Shown here: positions 10,144-20,553 of the stretch, in pieces
Layout of the letters: each line of letters begins with the position of its first letter
Numbering within the stretch: position 1 is the first letter of the stretch
Source: Aplidium turbinatum
Lineage: Eukaryota; Chordata; Ascidiacea; Aplousobranchia; Polyclinidae
NCBI GenBank assembly: GCA_918807975.1
Contig: OU964921.1
Location: forward strand, 22,904,498 to 22,968,497
Length of the DNA: 64,000 nt
Reading direction: 5' to 3'
Translations under genes and position numbers: made by a program
Notes under the pieces: generated by a model
What the model was told of the DNA's origin: nothing
Databases searched by the model: none
Seen by the model: only the letters and a program-made list of their open reading frames with translations

Positions 10144-13100
10144 CAGTGGTTCCCAACCTGGGGGTAAATTACCCCCGAGGGGTAATTTGCCTGTTTTTGG
10201 GGGGTAACAAGACCCGATTTAGAAACAGTGAAGGTTGTGAACTTTATAAAAGCGAAGGAATTGAACAGTTGTCTTTTCAAGAAACTGTGCAAGAAGATGG
10301 GAGAAAGATACGAAGCATTACTGTAGCCTACCACACAGAAGTACGATGGCTGTCTCGTGGCAAAGTGATAACCCACCTGGCCGAACTTCGTGAGGCTGTC
10401 CATGTTTTTCTGATAGAAAAGAAGTTCGACTTGACTGAATACTTCTCTAACCAACAGTCGATTTCCCAGCTGTGCTACCTTGCTGACAGTGGCGCGGGAA
10501 CTATTCTTCTCTAGGGGGGGCTGAAGCTGCCGTAGTGTTGTGAGCTTCTGGGGGGCTTCGCCCCCCAGACCCCCTTTACGTGGGAGAACATTTAAAACTG
10601 GTAGTAGGTATTATCGGTCCTCTACAGTGTGTAATAAGACGCCAAAAACACACACATTGTAGGTTGTAAGAAACGAAGAACGGCAACAACGAAAGCAGTG
10701 TTCAGGAAATTTAAATGAAAACGAACAAATTAGAGAGTGATATGAAAACGACAGTTTGTGAAAATGAGTTCTCACACGCTTCCGAAGATCGCTTTTCGCT
10801 CAGGATTTTCTCTATGAGCCGTGTCATGAGTTTTTTGACATCGACAGTGTTCAAAATGTTTTGGTGGACATGCATCAACGCAAGACGAGTAGGCCTAAAT
10901 CTTTTTTGTGTCATTAAGCTTTTCAACCACGTTTTCAGGCGCCATAGAGCAGAAAAAAAACGTTCTGATGATGCAGCTGAAACCGGGAGGCAAAGGCAGA
11001 GCTCCACAACTTTTCACGTTTCTTTAAAAAGACTTAGTCTTCGAGGGTTTAGTTGCGATGATATCTCAGCAACCTTTTTAACGGAGTTTGCGGTTTTTCC
11101 ACTTACCATTCGCTGAGCATTGAGCAAGGTAAGTTCCGTTTTTAAGCGATCTTTTCTGATGGCATCGGGTAAGCTGATCTCAGTATCAGATCCTCCCTCA
11201 CCGTTTGCACAGCTTAGAAGGGCCTTCTCTCTGTTGGCTGCTTTAAGCAGATCCACTTGGTCGAATCTTCGATCAAGCTCAGCTTGAACAAAATCAAGGG
11301 CTTCGATGTATTGCCGTTTCCACGCTCCTTCTCACGCAGACGACAAACCATCCGATTCCTCTGTGTTTCGAAATCTTGCTAGAGTTTTGCTCACTTGGGG
11401 ATTCTTTGGCGTCTTTAGGTTGTTGGCAGACACAAAGACGTTCGCTGCTTCCACAAGCATGGAAACGGATCAATCTTGTCTGAGATTTTGGATCCGTTTG
11501 CGGAAAATGGTGATGATCCAAAGATGAAGTAGAGATCTTCTTGTTTTGGAGCTGTCTTGCGACGGCTTCTGCAAACTGAAAAACTTTACCGCTGCAGGTA
11601 ATCGCAAAATAAATCCACATCATGCGTGCTTATTTTACCAAGCTGAATGTCTTTGCACGTGCGTCTCCTTTCATTGCACTATCTTCTGTCATGTGGGTCA
11701 GACATTGCAACAGCCAAATAGGGTAGGGTAGCATTTAACAACATGAGCAAGGGCAGAAGCACGAACGCACCAACGAGTAGGAAACAAAACCAGCAAATTG
11801 CAGACAACTTCATCGGAACCAAAAAGCGACATGAACAAATATTTACGTTTAGACGATCGATTCACGAATTACAACTGCAACACTTTGAATGAAGTTTAAG
11901 GCATCGGCAATAAGCCTCACCTCCTTTACAACGTCTCGCAAAATCAAATCGAGAGCATGATTACTGCAGTGAATGAATAACGATCCAGGGCATAATTCTA
12001 GTTTGGCCCGCCCTCCGTTATAACAACCAGATGTCTTGCTGTTTTATGCTGCAAAGTGGATATTGCAGAATGATGTCCAATAAACGATGGACCGCCGTGT
12101 TAGTAAGGAGGGTGGCTGGTACCGCTACTGCGAGATATTATACCTCCATGTGATCGACGACTCTTATTGCGAATGATGAGCGCGACCACACGTAACAGAA
12201 ACTTGATTCATCGTAGCAATTATTGCTCGAATAATTTTCTGAAAATATGTTATATACCTTAAATTTTCACAATTTTCTAGGGGGGGGCTGAAGCAATTTT
12301 GGAAAATTCCAGGGGGGGCTGAATTAGCTCTAGGGGGGGCTGAAGCGCCTTGAGCACCCCTACTTCCCGCGCCCTTGCTTGCTGATATCTTTGGTGAATT
12401 GGACAAAAGCAATCTTTTAATTCAAGGCAAGAATGTTAACTGTAATCGACACCAAAGTAGCCGTAGCAGCATTTATCGCAATGGTTAAATTGTGGAACAA
12501 GCGAGTTGGAAGAGGCACAGTGGCGCAGTTTATGACGCTTGACATGTAGCTCAAAGGCAATGGACTTGAGTTGACAGCGGTGTTGAAGGAGGACATAGCT
12601 GACCACTTAGGCCAGCTAGCCAAGAAGATGGACAACTACTTTCCTAATTTGGACACAGCTAGTCATCAATGGTGCACTGAGCCCTTCACACGTGATGACA
12701 GCCAGGTGGATGATGACAATTTTCCGACCAAAGAAGAATTTATCACTCTCCGAATGAACATATGAAGCGTTGAAACTTGATTTCAAGGGGGAAAGGCTTA
12801 GAACCTTTCTGGCTTAGCAGACTCCAAGACGCACCAACATTAGCGACACTGGCATTAAATATCCTGACATCTTTTTCAACATTGTATCGCTGTAAACAAG
12901 GATTTTTAACTGTCTTGGGAATGAAGACAGAAGCGCAATCGCCAGGATGTCAAAAGCGACACAAGAATCACCCTCGTACCACAAAGCTGGCGGCTGAAGT
13001 CCAGGCCCAACTTTCGCATTAAATGTTTACCACGCATTGTTATCTTGAACGTATTCAGTATTGTATCGCATTTTGATTGTCATAGTTAGCCCTTTGAAAT

Positions 13101-13205
13101 ACATAGCAATAAACACTTTTGTTTTTGAAAATTGATCGTGGGGGTAATTGGCTCACTTCAGGGTGGAAATTAGGGTAACAGCCAAAAAAAGGTTGGGAAC
13201 CACTG
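10144..13205 (+). mobile_element. hAT transposon (hAT-2) inserted in Gypsy B, itself carrying hAT-3
   Basis: The TIRs are cagtggttcccaacc at 10144 and ggttgggaaccactg ending at 13205. The target duplication atctagag is at 10136-10143 and 13206-13213. Transposase pieces on the + strand include EVRWLSRGKVITHLAELREA (about 10340-10400), a helical insertion region resumed after the inner element (LGQLAKKMDNYFPN, about 12598-12640) and a dimerisation-type end (FSTLYRCKQGF, about 12873-12905). It is GTF2IRD2/ZBED5-like. The N-terminal half is absent and frames are broken. The inner element hAT-3 sits within the helical insertion domain. Confidence 0.94.
10487..12377 (-). mobile_element. hAT transposon (hAT-3) nested inside hAT-2
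   Basis: The ends are cagtggcgcgggaa at 10487 and ttcccgcgcccttg ending at 12377. The 8-bp duplication cttgctga is at 10479-10486 and 12378-12385. The - strand carries a hAT dimerisation motif (PVSAASSERFFSALWRLKTW, 10711-11007) and, near 11870-11970, a catalytic-domain-like stretch (NHALDLILRDVVKE). The type is that of ZMYM1-like, DUF4371-bearing hATs. Runs of ggggggctgaag occur just inside both ends as subterminal repeats. The transposase is broken into several frames. Confidence 0.92.
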
Positions 13206-13538
13206 ATCTAGAGAAAATGACAAGTTTTTTGAACGAGTGAATTGCCAAAGACGAGTAACTCCCGGGTGCCCAAGTTGGCGATGAATGTCTTTTAGATTGG
13301 GTTGTTGAGAGTAGCTAGCGATCACTTTGAAGCGAGATAGAGTGTCAGGAGCAACGTTGTCGACTCCCGGCCGATGCTCTACACTGTAGTCGAAGCAACC
13401 CAATTCTGCTCTCCAAAGTTGAATTTTGGCATTTTTGACTTTACCTTTGTTAGTTGGGTCAAGCATAAATGAAGAGCTCGTTGATCAGTAATTAATTTAA
13501 ACTTTTTACCATGAAGATAGTGACACCAACGTCTAACT
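13206..13538 (-). pseudogene. RNase H end and integrase start of Gypsy B
   Basis: The - strand (13466 downward) reads LWRAELGCFDYSVEHRPG and NVAPDTLSR, the hallmark end of the Gypsy RNase H domain. It is followed by LGHPGVTRLWQF, the start of the integrase zinc domain with its first His. It lies between the hAT-2 and hAT-4 insertions. It is part of the Gypsy B fossil. Confidence 0.87.
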
Positions 13539-14293
13539 CAGTGGTTCTCAACTGGGGGTCCGCGGACCCCTTGGGGTCCGCGAAGCGGTTTCAGGGGGTC
13601 CGTGAAAGCTTGCGAGTTTGCAGCATGATTGATAAATTACGAAATGTAAAAATTGGTTGGTTGTGCTTTATTTGTGTATTAGGCTACCGTGATTTTCAAA
13701 CTGTACTTCCCAACGAACCGGTGCGATGTCCTTTGAAAGTTCAAAGGTTTGGTTTCTAACTAAAAAAATATCATATAAATGAATTAATTTTTTAATAAGG
13801 CTATGTTCAACTTAATTTTTTTGAGACAGTAGTCTATTGGTCAATGCTTAGCTTAGAAATACAAACGTTGGTCAGCAGTCTATCACCACTCACAGTTTTG
13901 CGATGACAAAGATTATAACGAATTAATATTGATTAGAAACGAAAAAAGGAAGAAATTGTTTGTAACGGTCGCAAAATTCTATTGGTTTTTGATAAAATTT
14001 ATAGAAAAACATCAAATCAACATAATTATAGATTATATAGCCTACTGATTTTTGATGTGCCAACATAAAGCTCATAACATAATTTCTCTAATGTCATCAA
14101 TAGTCATAAGTGTGTCGCGAGTTCACCAAATTCTTTTAAGTGTGTCGTTTCGAAACTCATAAAACATTTGATTCCATCATAATTATAGGAAAAGCAATAT
14201 ACCAAAATTTCAGATAAAAATTTTTTGAGGGTCCGCGATCGCTTCGAAGGTACCAAAAGGGGTCCGCCAAAACAAAAAGGTTGAGAACCACTG
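13539..14293. mobile_element. Non-autonomous hAT (hAT-4 MITE)
   Basis: The TIRs are cagtggttctcaactggggg at 13539 and the complement ending ggttgagaaccactg at 14293. The target duplication gtctaact is at 13531-13538 and 14294-14301. The ends are rich in ggggtccgc, paired between the two termini. Length is 755 bp. It has no transposase coding and must have been moved in trans by a hAT source. Confidence 0.94.
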
Positions 14294-14301
14294 GTCTAAC
14301 T

Positions 14302-16285
14302 GCTTCGATTATAGCTAAAGCTTCTTTTTCTACAACAGCGTACGCTCTTTCGCATTTTGAAAATATTTTTCAGAAAAAGGCTACCGGTCTCCCCCCTTGG
14401 TTTAACGTTGCAGCTATTGTATGTTCAGATGCATCACAATCAACCTGAAAGGGCAAGTCATCACGAATAAACGATAGACAAGTCCTTGTCTTAATGATTC
14501 AAAAGCTTGTAACGCCAGTTGAGATAAAGGGAAGGTGTTTCCAGTAATTGCGAGGTTTAGTGGATGTACCTTTTGTGAGAATTGGGGTATCCAACGAGCG
14601 TAGTAAGCGAACATCCCAACGACTCTTTGAAGTTCAGTTTTACACTTTGGAACGGGTAAATCCAGTAGGGGTTGCAATCTTGTGGGATCGGGTTTGAATA
14701 TCTTTCCGTGGGCAATGGCATTCACTTGATCATCAATTCTTGGTAAAGGAAAGGCGTCAAGAAGTGTAAACTTGTTAATGGTGCGAGAGTAATCTATTAC
14801 CATCCGCTTTTTATGGCGTCCATCATCTGCGATTAGAACTTGAGCTTTCCAAGGTGAAGTAGAAGGCTCTATAACCCCATCAGCAAGGAGTTTGTTGATT
14901 TCCTGGCGAATAAAATGCTGATCTTCGGGATTAAAACGTTTAGACTTCGTGACGATTGGTCGGACTCCTGGATCCAGATTCTTGAATAGACGAGGTGCTG
15001 TGACTTTAGCCGCTGCAACACTACAGTTTGAAGGTGTTATTATGATATCATCTTTTTTACCATTAAATTCAAAAATCACCCGTCGATGCAGCGCCATGAA
15101 GTCTTGTCCGAAGATGATGTCTGCACAAAGTTCGCGTCGAACTCCCAGTTGTAAATCATATTCGCGATTAAATAAAGTCATTTTAGCAGCAGTCTTTCCT
15201 AGACACTCAAAATTTTGAGTTATGCGAGCTAGTGAAACTGAAGAAGTGGGTCCTGATGGAGGATCCAGCCCAAGCCATTTCGCAACCTTCCAGTCAATGT
15301 GGCTATGAAATGCACCGGAGTCTAGAAGAGCAGTGATGTGTTCCCCGGCTATTTCCACGGAAACTGAAGAAGACGACAAACAGGATGGCACACCGGCTAA
15401 AACCGACAATAAATAAGAAGAAACTGTTGAAGCGACAATGCCATCTTCAGATCCAGACGATAAGTGCTGATCTCCCAGTATTAAAGCAGATGTAGATTGT
15501 GCTTTGATACGATTGTTTTGTCCTTTTTGTGATTTTAAACAGGCTCTTTCAAAATGACTCTTTTTTCCACATGCTCGGCAAGAAGCGTCCTGAGCAGGAC
15601 ATTCCATCCTTCCGCCCGGGTGCAGTTTTCCGGAGCAAAAGTAGCATTTCTTTAGTGGGATGTTGGCATTTCTTGACGATGCAGCGACGGAAGATTGAAG
15701 AGTAGTTGAAAGACATCCGGATTGATTGTGCGCTTGTTCGAGTAATTCAGCCTTAGCTATAGCATCTTCAAGGGTGAGTGATTTTTCTTCTAGTAGTTTC
15801 TGCTTGATAGCTGAAGAAGAGATTCCAGTAATAAATGCATCTCGAGTTAATTCCCTTTTGAAATCTTTCGCGCTGTCAGCTCGCCACTGGCAATCTCGGG
15901 CAAGTGCCTTGAGTGCTCTTGCGTACAATGGGATGGTTTCATCATGCTTCTGTTCCCTAGTGAGTAAAAGGTGACGGGCAAAAGTTTCGTTTTTCTCCTT
16001 TATGTAGGCTCTATCGAGTACTTCCTTTGCTGCGTCGAAAGTAGAACAGTCCTCAACAAGGTCGTACACTTCAGGTGACAAATAGCAGTGCAGTAATGCT
16101 AGTTTATCTACTGCTGAGAAATTCTGAGATCTATGGTCGCCTTCAGAGGGTTCACGGCTTGGCACAGAACGCTGAACTGCTTCAAGAAAGACGTTAAACT
16201 TTTTCAGCCAATGTCTGTAGTGCTTAGCAGCAAGTGCATCACTCGGGTCAAGGTCTAGCACTTTCGGTTTCAACAAACGTTCCAT
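14302..16285 (-). pseudogene. Gag, protease and reverse-transcriptase portion of Gypsy B
   Basis: This is the 5' coding part of the Gypsy B fossil. From its start near 16285 it shows a gag region with helical matrix/capsid-like character, then two zinc knuckles (CYFCSGKLHPGGRMEC and CRACGKKSHFERAC), an aspartic protease motif (ALLDSGAFHSHID), and Gypsy RT sequence (MVIDYSRTINKFT; later VVGMFAYYARWIPQFS from the RT-RNase H connection). Order and strand agree with the integrase pieces further left. It is broken. Confidence 0.88.
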
Positions 16286-16310
16286 CACCAGATAAATAAG
16301 TTGATTAAAT

Positions 16311-16858
16311 TGTTACGATATAAACCAAACTAGAAGCATAACTTGGCTTTAATTAACTTAAATTCGTGCTAAACAAACAAAACAAATATAAAGTTAACTA
16401 AATATGTCTACGGTAGACATAGTTCTGCACAACTCTATTGTCCTCGTTCTGCCAGTACAACTGCAAGATAATAATAATGTTATGGTTTTATTTATTGTCG
16501 CTCTACAACAGCTATGGTCTTTTAGCGACAGGGCTCATTTTTAATTTCTATCAGGTTTACGATGTTATCACATTATTACCCGACTCATTCTCACTGCGCT
16601 ATGCAGGATAGAACACAATCGGTACCGTTTTTAAAGTCTTCGGTTTGACCCGACCTGGAATCGATCTCAGACCTACCAGCACCAGAGCCGAAGGCGAAAC
16701 CACTCGGCCACTGAGCTGGTTCACACACAACTGCAAGATGAATCACAGAATCAGTGGCAAGGCTAGAGTACAGAACTAGAAAAGCGTACAATTACCTAGG
16801 GCACACATGATTACGTAAGAGAGTAAACAAGGTGAACTACAGGCAAGCAATCATTACA
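16311..16858 (-). repeat. 5' LTR of Gypsy B (right copy) with a SINE inside
   Basis: It begins tgttacgata and ends cattaca as the left copy does. The target duplication atacg follows at 16859-16863. Length is 548 bp, of which 270 bp is the SINE plus its duplicated target. About 45 bp near 16396-16441 has no counterpart in the left LTR. Confidence 0.9.
16470..16726 (-). mobile_element. tRNA-derived SINE in the Gypsy B LTR
   Basis: The 13-bp target duplication acaactgcaagat is at 16457-16469 and 16727-16739. On the - strand the head carries an RNA polymerase III A box (TGGCCGAGTGG, 16700-16710) and a B-box-like GAGATCGATTCC (16657-16668), resembling a Ser/Leu-type tRNA. The body is unrelated and the 3' tail is (TTA)n. 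Length is 257 bp. It is not a functional tRNA. Confidence 0.88.
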
Positions 16859-16978
16859 ATACGTTCTTACAAAACCTAAAATATACTTGAAGTGAAATAT
16901 GAAGAAATCGCTCGAATCATCATCCATATTCACTAGTCATAAATAAATAAAAGTTCTCTGTATCTCTCTCTCTCTCTC

Positions 16979-17156
16979 TCATAATGTGGCTTCAGTTGGC
17001 CATTGAAACCCGGTGTAACGACCATTTGGACTTGGAAAATTGTTTCGTATTCGCCAAACAATGCATGACGGCAGCACAATCCGATTGTTGCTTCCGAGAA
17101 CATCCCCTTGTAGTATCCACTCCAATACATACCTGTAGGCAACTAACCGATACTGC
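16979..17156 (-). CDS. Exon encoding a P2X7 C-terminal-like (zinc-binding) domain
   Basis: The - strand has a good 3' splice site (TTTATTTCCTTGCAG, ending at 17157) followed by a frame reading YRLVAYRYVLEWILQ and IVLPSCIVWRIRNNFPSPNG, then YTGFQWP and a TGA stop at 16979-16981. This matches the P2X7 cytoplasmic 'ballast'-type domain (pattern YR....W..G.LG..NR..IPSC....IR..FP...G.Y.GF), which occurs in many invertebrate proteins unrelated to ion channels. The acceptor phase needs two bases from the preceding exon. The upstream THAP exon does not supply these by its most obvious donor, so another exon may intervene or the two may be separate genes. A (ct)n microsatellite follows the stop at 16961-16980. 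Confidence 0.65.
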
Positions 17157-17499
17157 CTGCAAGGAAATAAAATCACTTCTTTTAGTGGGCATTATTTAGC
17201 ATTTAATGTATTTTTAGCTTAATGTGACATCCTTACTCGTTTGATGGGTCTTCGTTTTCTTCTTTCGGTTAATATGTTTTTCTCCAGTTCTTTCTGCTGC
17301 TCATAAAAAAGTCCTCAGAACTGTAGGGTGTAAGTGTGCCTCAAAATCGGTCAAATATGTAACACAACTAGATGCGTCTTTTTTCAAAAGTTCTTTCGTC
17401 TGTGGCACTTCATGGCAACATACACATTCATTGGGCTGGGGCATACACTCGCACTTGTGGCAAACGCACCACCTAGAGTGCTAGTTGTAGCAAACGTAC

Positions 17500-17694
17500 C
17501 ACCATAACAAAATCATCTTCAGTGAAGTGAAGAGAGCATATACGACTAGTTTTGTATGGCCCATCCCACTTTCGAACACTTGAAGAAAACTTTGACCAGT
17601 TTCTTCTCAGCACCTTGTTTTGTGGAAAAGCGTTAAAAGATAGCACACGGTCTTTGTCAGTGACACTGTCACATAAACAGCAATTTGTAGGCAT
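17500..17694 (-). CDS. THAP-type zinc finger exon
   Basis: From an ATG at 17694 the - strand reads MPTNCCLCDSV, a central W in LRRNWSKF, then RICSLHFTEDDFV. This is the C2CH pattern of THAP DNA-binding domains (C-x2-4-C, W, C-x2-H, F). A GTACGT splice donor follows the domain (17494-17499). THAP domains are sequence-specific DNA binders found in host regulators and in P-element transposases. The nearest downstream coding exon is the P2X7C-like one. Between them, around 17300-17420, the - strand has a short open stretch (LLKKDASSCVTYLTDFEAHL) that resembles the post-THAP linker, but no exon can be fixed. Confidence 0.65.
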
Positions 17695-17700
17695 TGCCTC

Positions 17701-18420
17701 AACCTTAAATTAAGGGTAACTTACTGTTTGTGAGATACTGTTGTTACACAACAAATGGCTACATCCAGATTAGGAGAAATAAAAATTTATCAAAATTGTA
17801 GCCCTACGAAACTGCAATTTCAATTGAATTGAAATGCTGTTTGATAAAAATAAACTCAACCTATTTGATCTAAACCTGATAGTAATAATAAGTTCACATT
17901 TTCATTTAGGTAATTATTATTTTGCACATGCTGTTTAGACCAACAGAGCCCCACACATTCACGTTTCACGTCCACGTTCCACATTCACGTCCAACAGAGC
18001 CCCACACATGCAGTAGTCATACACCTTACCAAGTCACCACAGAGAAAGAGTGTATCCTTCCCACTTATGGTGACGTCACAGCGGTGTTGCCGTTTTTATT
18101 TTCGCAATTGAATGAGTGCCAGATTCGCCGAAAGTCAACGAAAGTTTGCAAGCGTGTAACTTAGTAGCCTGTTGGTACTTTTTACGACTTGCTGGTCAAG
18201 GAAGTTTGTTAGTGTCATCTTTTTGGTATCTTTGGTAAATTTAGCGAATTTATTTACCTGTCAGAAGCACTTTAAAGCTTTGGTCTTTTCCAAACTTTTT
18301 TCCAGATCCTGCCTTGTGGTGTGGTGTTTTCGAGAAAATATTTATCGAACATTTAAGATTATGAAGATGAATAATTATTATGGATTGCTTCACAATTTTT
18401 TGACTTCTTCTATCGAGTCT
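17701..18420. other. Anonymous AT-rich DNA upstream of the THAP exon
   Basis: I see no gene. A short direct repeat (caacagagccccacacat) occurs at about 17940 and 17992. A putative 5' region or promoter for the - strand THAP exon would lie here, but no element decides this. Confidence 0.4.
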
Positions 18421-19960
18421 TCTAAAGTTCGTTGATACACCACAGATTGACACATTCTTCCACAACGGAGTTATACTCTGACAGGTCCCACCTACTGCAC
18501 CGGGTGGAAAGCCGAGAGCAAACAAGAAGGTGGTCCGCTGTTTGGGGCTCGGTGCCACAGATACATGCAACTGGGCCCGTGTTGGAGCCCCACTCCACCA
18601 TTGCAGACTTAGTGCGTCCAACACCGGTTCGGAATCGATTTAATGTTTTCCACTTTGCCCAAGGAGCGTTTGCTCTTGGGGGGAGGGACTCTGATGGTGG
18701 GACCTTCATTTCAGTGCATGATGGGTCATTTTCGAATTGTTGTTTCCATTGCCTAAGTCTTGTTTCTTCTTTTGTTGAGGTTAGTGGCTGAACGTGTGTT
18801 AAGAAGCTTTTTCTTGATTTCAACCGGGTTTGTGCAGCAGTTTTTCCATATAGAGCAGCGTTTCTTAACCTTTTCTGACTTTAGCACCCCTGTAAATAGG
18901 CCTGAACAGTCTAGCACCCCCTAACTATCATTAACATACGACTATACTGCAATGCCGGATAAACGTTTAGTAGAAGCCGAAATTTTGACATGCCTGCAGA
19001 TCGCTGGCGATATATTTTGTAATGAAGTCTCTTGTTGTCTAACAAACTGTGCTGTTGTTTGAACGAAGTTGATGCAGAATTTGGCATTTGACTTTCATTC
19101 ACCATTATGTAAGTGAATCAACTCTCTTAAAACAACAGAACAGTTTGTTAGACAAGAAACCTCACTACAAAATATATCGCCAGCGATCAAAAAGCATGTC
19201 AAAATACGGGCGCCGCCATTAACCTTTGGTGAAGGAAAAAAGCGATGTACAAATGCATCATTTGTTTATTCTTCAAAAGTACTCTTCAGGGATACACGGG
19301 TCCTAAAAAAACAAAATTTCTGTGTTTCAATGCGCGCAATTCACGCATGGTGAGATTCTGCAGGTGAATACAAAACTGCAGGTATGCACCCACCAGGGAA
19401 GTTCGCACAAACTAGCCTACTCAGGATCAAGTTGCGCAGGGAGATGACTACAATAACAGCAAACCAGGTATCAGGCTACTTCGAAACAGCAATTATTGAT
19501 ATGACAACTGCTGATACTGGCAGAAAGACGAAAAAATGCAAAAAAGTAAAATGACATTTTTTGATATTATGCTGCATGCATTTAGCACCCCCTCCAGTCT
19601 ATTCCAGCACCCCCAGGGGGTGCTAGCACCCCCGGTTAAGAAACGCTGATATAGAGGATGTTTTTCATCACATGTTTGTTTTAGCCTTTCAGCTTGACTG
19701 TTAACGTATCTTCTTATGTGTGGTCGTGCAATACCAGCAAGCAGATAAAGTTTGTTGGTATATGTGGGCTTCAGACATCCAGTAATAAGATGACAAGAAT
19801 GATTGACTACCGAGTTAAGCTTCGATGAGTGACAGTACCTGTTCCAAACAGGGCATGCATATTCTGCTGTGGAGTAGCACAAAGCCAATGCGGTCATTCT
19901 GAGGGTTTGTGGATTAGTGCCCCAACCAGAGTTGGTAAAATTCCTCAGGATATTGTTTCT
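18421..19960 (-). mobile_element. LINE fragment (family J-like), interrupted by a hAT MITE
   Basis: The - strand encodes the RT C-terminal part (MTALALCYSTAEYACPVWNR at about 19870-19925, then AGIARPHIRR). After the MITE at 18856-19648 it carries the terminal Cys/His motif (CICGTEPQTADHLLVC, preceded by LNRFRTGVGRTKSAM). It is a more divergent relative of the copies at 1890 and 34722. Its 5' side (19960) joins hAT-5 transposase coding directly, so it is a truncated insertion into that hAT. A few frame changes are present. The 3' end is near 18421. Confidence 0.8.
18856..19648. mobile_element. hAT MITE with internal foldback
   Basis: The TIRs are cagcgtttcttaacc at 18856 and ggttaagaaacgctg ending at 19648. 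The target duplication atatagag is at 18848-18855 and 19649-19656. Inside lies a long inverted repeat (arms about 18976-19060 and 19135-19210) whose arms both contain a tcgctggcgatatattttgt block. The subterminal bases repeat agcacccc. No transposase coding is seen. Confidence 0.92.
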
Positions 19961-20545
19961 GGTGTTAATGTTTTGACTAAACTCGTTTTTATCAAGAAAG
20001 TCGTTCAACTCAGAAAACATATCTATTCTTCCACTTTCAACAAGACTAGCCCAATGTTGAATTTTCTTTTTGAACGCTTTGATCTTGTTGTACGCTGTTA
20101 AAATGTCAATTGATTCGCCGTGTAATGACAAATTTAAACTGTTTATATTCTCAAAACTACAAGATAAGTACAACTGTATTGTCAGCCAGTCGGAGTCGGT
20201 AATATTTGCAGCAAGTTTGTGTTGTCGTTCCGTAAGAAACAAGTATATTTCATTTCGCAGCTCATACAAACGGTGAGAACTTTTACCTTACGATAACCAT
20301 CTCACTTCTGAATAAAAATACTTTTATGCTCTGAGCCCATTTCGTTGCAGAGAATGGTAACTAATCTTGTTCTCTGAGAGGTCTCGATTTAAGATAATTA
20401 ACAATTAGAGGTTTAAAAAAGCTAAAATTCATTATTACACATATGCGATGCTTATATTTACGGTGAGTTTAAAGTATTTTGTGACCCAGACTGGAAGGTC
20501 TCGCGACCCAAATTTTGGTCGCGACCCACTATTTGCGGACCCCTG
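19960..20545 (-). mobile_element. hAT-5 transposase and terminus, cut by a LINE
   Basis: The - strand (20269 downward) reads ELRNEIYLFLTERQHKL, FENINSLNLSLHG and KIKAFKKKIQHW, the helical insertion domain of SCAND3/GTF2IRD2-like hAT transposases. Its outer end at 20545 reads caggggtccgcaaatagtgg on the - strand, a typical hAT terminus, followed by gtctaaga as a probable half of the target duplication (20546-20553). The other end was not found; the LINE insertion and later loss have removed the rest. Confidence 0.75.
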
Positions 20546-20553
20546 GTCTAAGA

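Larger units (their letters stand above)
256..16858 (-). mobile_element. Ty3/Gypsy-like LTR retrotransposon fossil (Gypsy B), split by several younger insertions
   Basis: The element has matching TG...CA terminal repeats at 256-487 and 16311-16858. It is flanked by the 5-bp target duplication atacg at 251-255 and 16859-16863. A polypurine tract (CAGCGGGGAGGAA on the - strand) abuts the left LTR near 488-500. Coding parts on the - strand, from right to left, are gag with two zinc knuckles, an aspartic protease motif, part of reverse transcriptase, an RNase H end, the integrase zinc region, the integrase core and its C-terminal arm. It is broken in several places besides the insertions. Without the insertions it would be about 5 kb. 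The LTRs have diverged visibly, and it must be older than every element inside it. Confidence 0.93.

Noticed and set aside
16640-16726. Possible functional tRNA gene on the - strand
   Set aside because: A and B boxes are present, but no acceptor stem pairs, and the unit is flanked by a target duplication and a (TTA)n tail, so it is a SINE head.
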